From assembly GCA_905221605.1 (NCBI GenBank), contig CAJNDS010002588.1:137001-201000 (forward strand): a DNA stretch of 64,000 bases, in the 5' to 3' direction. Source of the stretch: Symbiodinium natans (Eukaryota > Sar > Dinophyceae > Suessiales > Symbiodiniaceae). This document shows positions 62,379-64,000 of this stretch, piece after piece. Within the stretch, counting starts at the first letter, position 1. Every line of letters begins with the position of its first letter. The position numbers and the translations under genes are program-made. A model generated the notes under the pieces. That model ran no database searches. It was not told the DNA's origin and saw only the letters and a list, made by a program, of their open reading frames with translations.

Positions 62379-64000
62379 GGGTCTATTTGGAAGCTGAGAC
62401 TCGGGTTTTTAGACTAACCAATGCGTCTCCACGAGAGTATTCTTGGAAGCTGAGAGTGGTGTTTTTGTGTGGTAGATACAAAGGAAAGGGCATAAGAAAG
62501 TAGCGAAAGGAGCTCCTCAATTCCCTTCCTTATCTCCTATGCTCTTTTCTGTATTCATTGCAACAGGAGAATACAGGAAAAGGGCCTCCATTCCCCTCTT
62601 GTTCTTCCTTTCTTGTGTTTTTGTCATTTAAAGGGGAAAGGGAGAAGAGAAGGGAAAGAGAAGGAGAGAGGAGAGATAAAAGGAAGACAATTTTAATGGG
62701 AAGAGCCAAGAAAAGAATAGAAAAGAGAGATGAACAAAGAAGATGGAGAGACAAAACAAGGCGCAAAGAAAATGGCACTCTTCTTTATCTATCCTCTCTC
62801 CCTTCTCTCTCCCTTCCCTCTTTCTTTTCGAAACAGAAAAACGAAAAAGGAAGAACTTGAAAAGGAGAAGGGTAAGGAAAAGAGCAGAAGAGACAGGCCG
62901 AAAAGAGGGATATGATGAAGTATGGGCAAGGTCCACGCGCAAGGAGTCACTCTCTGCTTACCCTTCCACTGCTTTATCATACAAGTTCCTTTCTTGTGTT
63001 ATATTAGTTAAAAGGTAACAGAAGGAGAGAAGGGCAAGGGAAGTGAGAGAGGAGAGACAACAAGGAGGCCATTTGAATTTTCTGGAGGGGTACTGAAAAG
63101 AAGAGAAGACACAATAAACAAGGAGACGGATAGCACTCTTCTTTATCTATCATCTCTCCCTTCCTTGTCTCTCGCTTTTCCCTCTATAATTAAAAAATAG
63201 GTGCCCTCTCTCCTCTTCAGGAAGCCCCCTTGCCCTTATTTTGCTAGCTTTCTGAAACGACAAGGAAAACAACACATAGAAAGAGAGGAAAGGGAATGAA
63301 ACAATAGGCAGTGGAGCTCTTCAGTGTCTTTACCTATCTCTTTTCTTCTTTTTCTTTTTAATTCAATAAGGAAAAGAAGCTTCCTTTGGTGTGATTTTGA
63401 GATTCAAAAGAGAACAAGAGAAGAGAAGGGAGAGAGAAAGGAGAGAGGAGAGATCAAAAGGAAACAATTTTCATGGGAAGAGCAATGAAAATCATGGAAG
63501 AGGAATGAAGACAGGAGAGGGAGGTGCAAAATCAGGCAAAGAGAAGATGGTGCTCGTTTCTTCTTTCCTCTCTTTCTTATCTTTCCCTTTTAAATAAAAA
63601 ACAAAAGGAACCCATTTTCTTTTTCCGTTTGGGAACAAGGAAAAGAACAGAGGCGATAGGGCGAGAGGAGGGATTTGCTGCAGCGTGGGGAGGGTCTACG
63701 GACAAGGAGCCAACCCCGCTCACTTTCCCCATCCATTGGAAAAGAAAGGAACATGGCCTCCATTCCCCTCTTGTTCTTCCTTTCTTGCGTTTTTGTCATT
63801 TAAAGGGGAACAGGAGAAGAGAAGGGAGAGAGAAGGAGAGAGGAGAGACAAAAGGATTGCATTGTTAATGGGAAGAGCAAAGAAAAGAATAGAAGAGAGA
63901 TGAATAGAGAAGAGGGAGAGACAAAACAAGGCGCAGAGAAGATGGCACTCACTCTTTATCTATCCTCTCTTCCTTATCTCTCCCTGCCATCTTTCTTTTC
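62379..64000. repeat. purine/pyrimidine-biased satellite with ~350-420-bp units, continuing past window
   Basis: It begins with a family C end motif (GGGTCTATTTGGAAGC at 62379). Repeated blocks: CACTCTTCTTTATCTATC near 62775 and 63132 with related blocks near 63548 and 63950, and TCCATTCCCCTCTTGTTCTT near 62590 and 63760. Same style as 5.9-12.5 kb but not the same unit. Frames are Lys/Arg/Glu or Phe/Leu/Ser monotony; not genes. Confidence 0.75.

Overview
The window looks like nuclear DNA of a dinoflagellate. Three independent signs support this. (1) Introns end in AG followed by G, but most begin with GC or GA rather than GT. (2) One gene is an ubiquitin-like plus ankyrin-repeat protein of the style common in dinoflagellates. 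(3) Both long genes run in the same direction, head to tail, and are cut into very small exons (16-100 nt). Genus cannot be decided from this sequence. Interstitial arrays of the plant-type telomere unit TTTAGGG/CCCTAAA and local variants occur every few hundred bases, in both orientations, mostly inside introns.

Layout. 1-5.9 kb: telomere-like repeats with scattered candidate exons of unidentified gene(s). 5.9-12.5 kb: a purine/pyrimidine-strand-biased satellite block with a 2.3-kb tandem duplication, each full copy carrying a hairpin element. 12.7-14.6 kb: an AAAATTATT array punctuated by a conserved ~22-bp GC-rich spacer; the array inverts its orientation near 13.74 kb, forming a ~1.9-kb imperfect palindrome. 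15.3-36.9 kb: a formin (FH2 domain) gene in about 20 tiny exons, reconstructed by matching exon phases and the FH2 consensus. It hosts 10-bp, ~115-bp and 11/19-bp satellites. Its 5.7-kb intron contains two apparently complete two-exon genes on the same strand: a multi-pass membrane protein and a cupin-like protein. 37.4-41.1 kb: possible low-complexity formin tail exons, with an ubiquitin-like/ankyrin gene between them. 41.1-43.7 kb: mostly repeats. 43.7 kb to at least 61.8 kb: the CCT eta chaperonin subunit gene in at least 27 exons; about 1.4 kb of coding sequence lies in about 18 kb, and the last ~85 codons were not found. A truncated, frameshifted non-LTR retrotransposon lies in one of its introns. 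62.4-64.0 kb: another purine-rich satellite with ~400-bp units.

Functionally, formin nucleates actin and CCT folds actin and tubulin. Their adjacency may be chance. Almost all long open frames here are by-products of tandem repeats; the real coding signal is in short exons that an ORF search misses.
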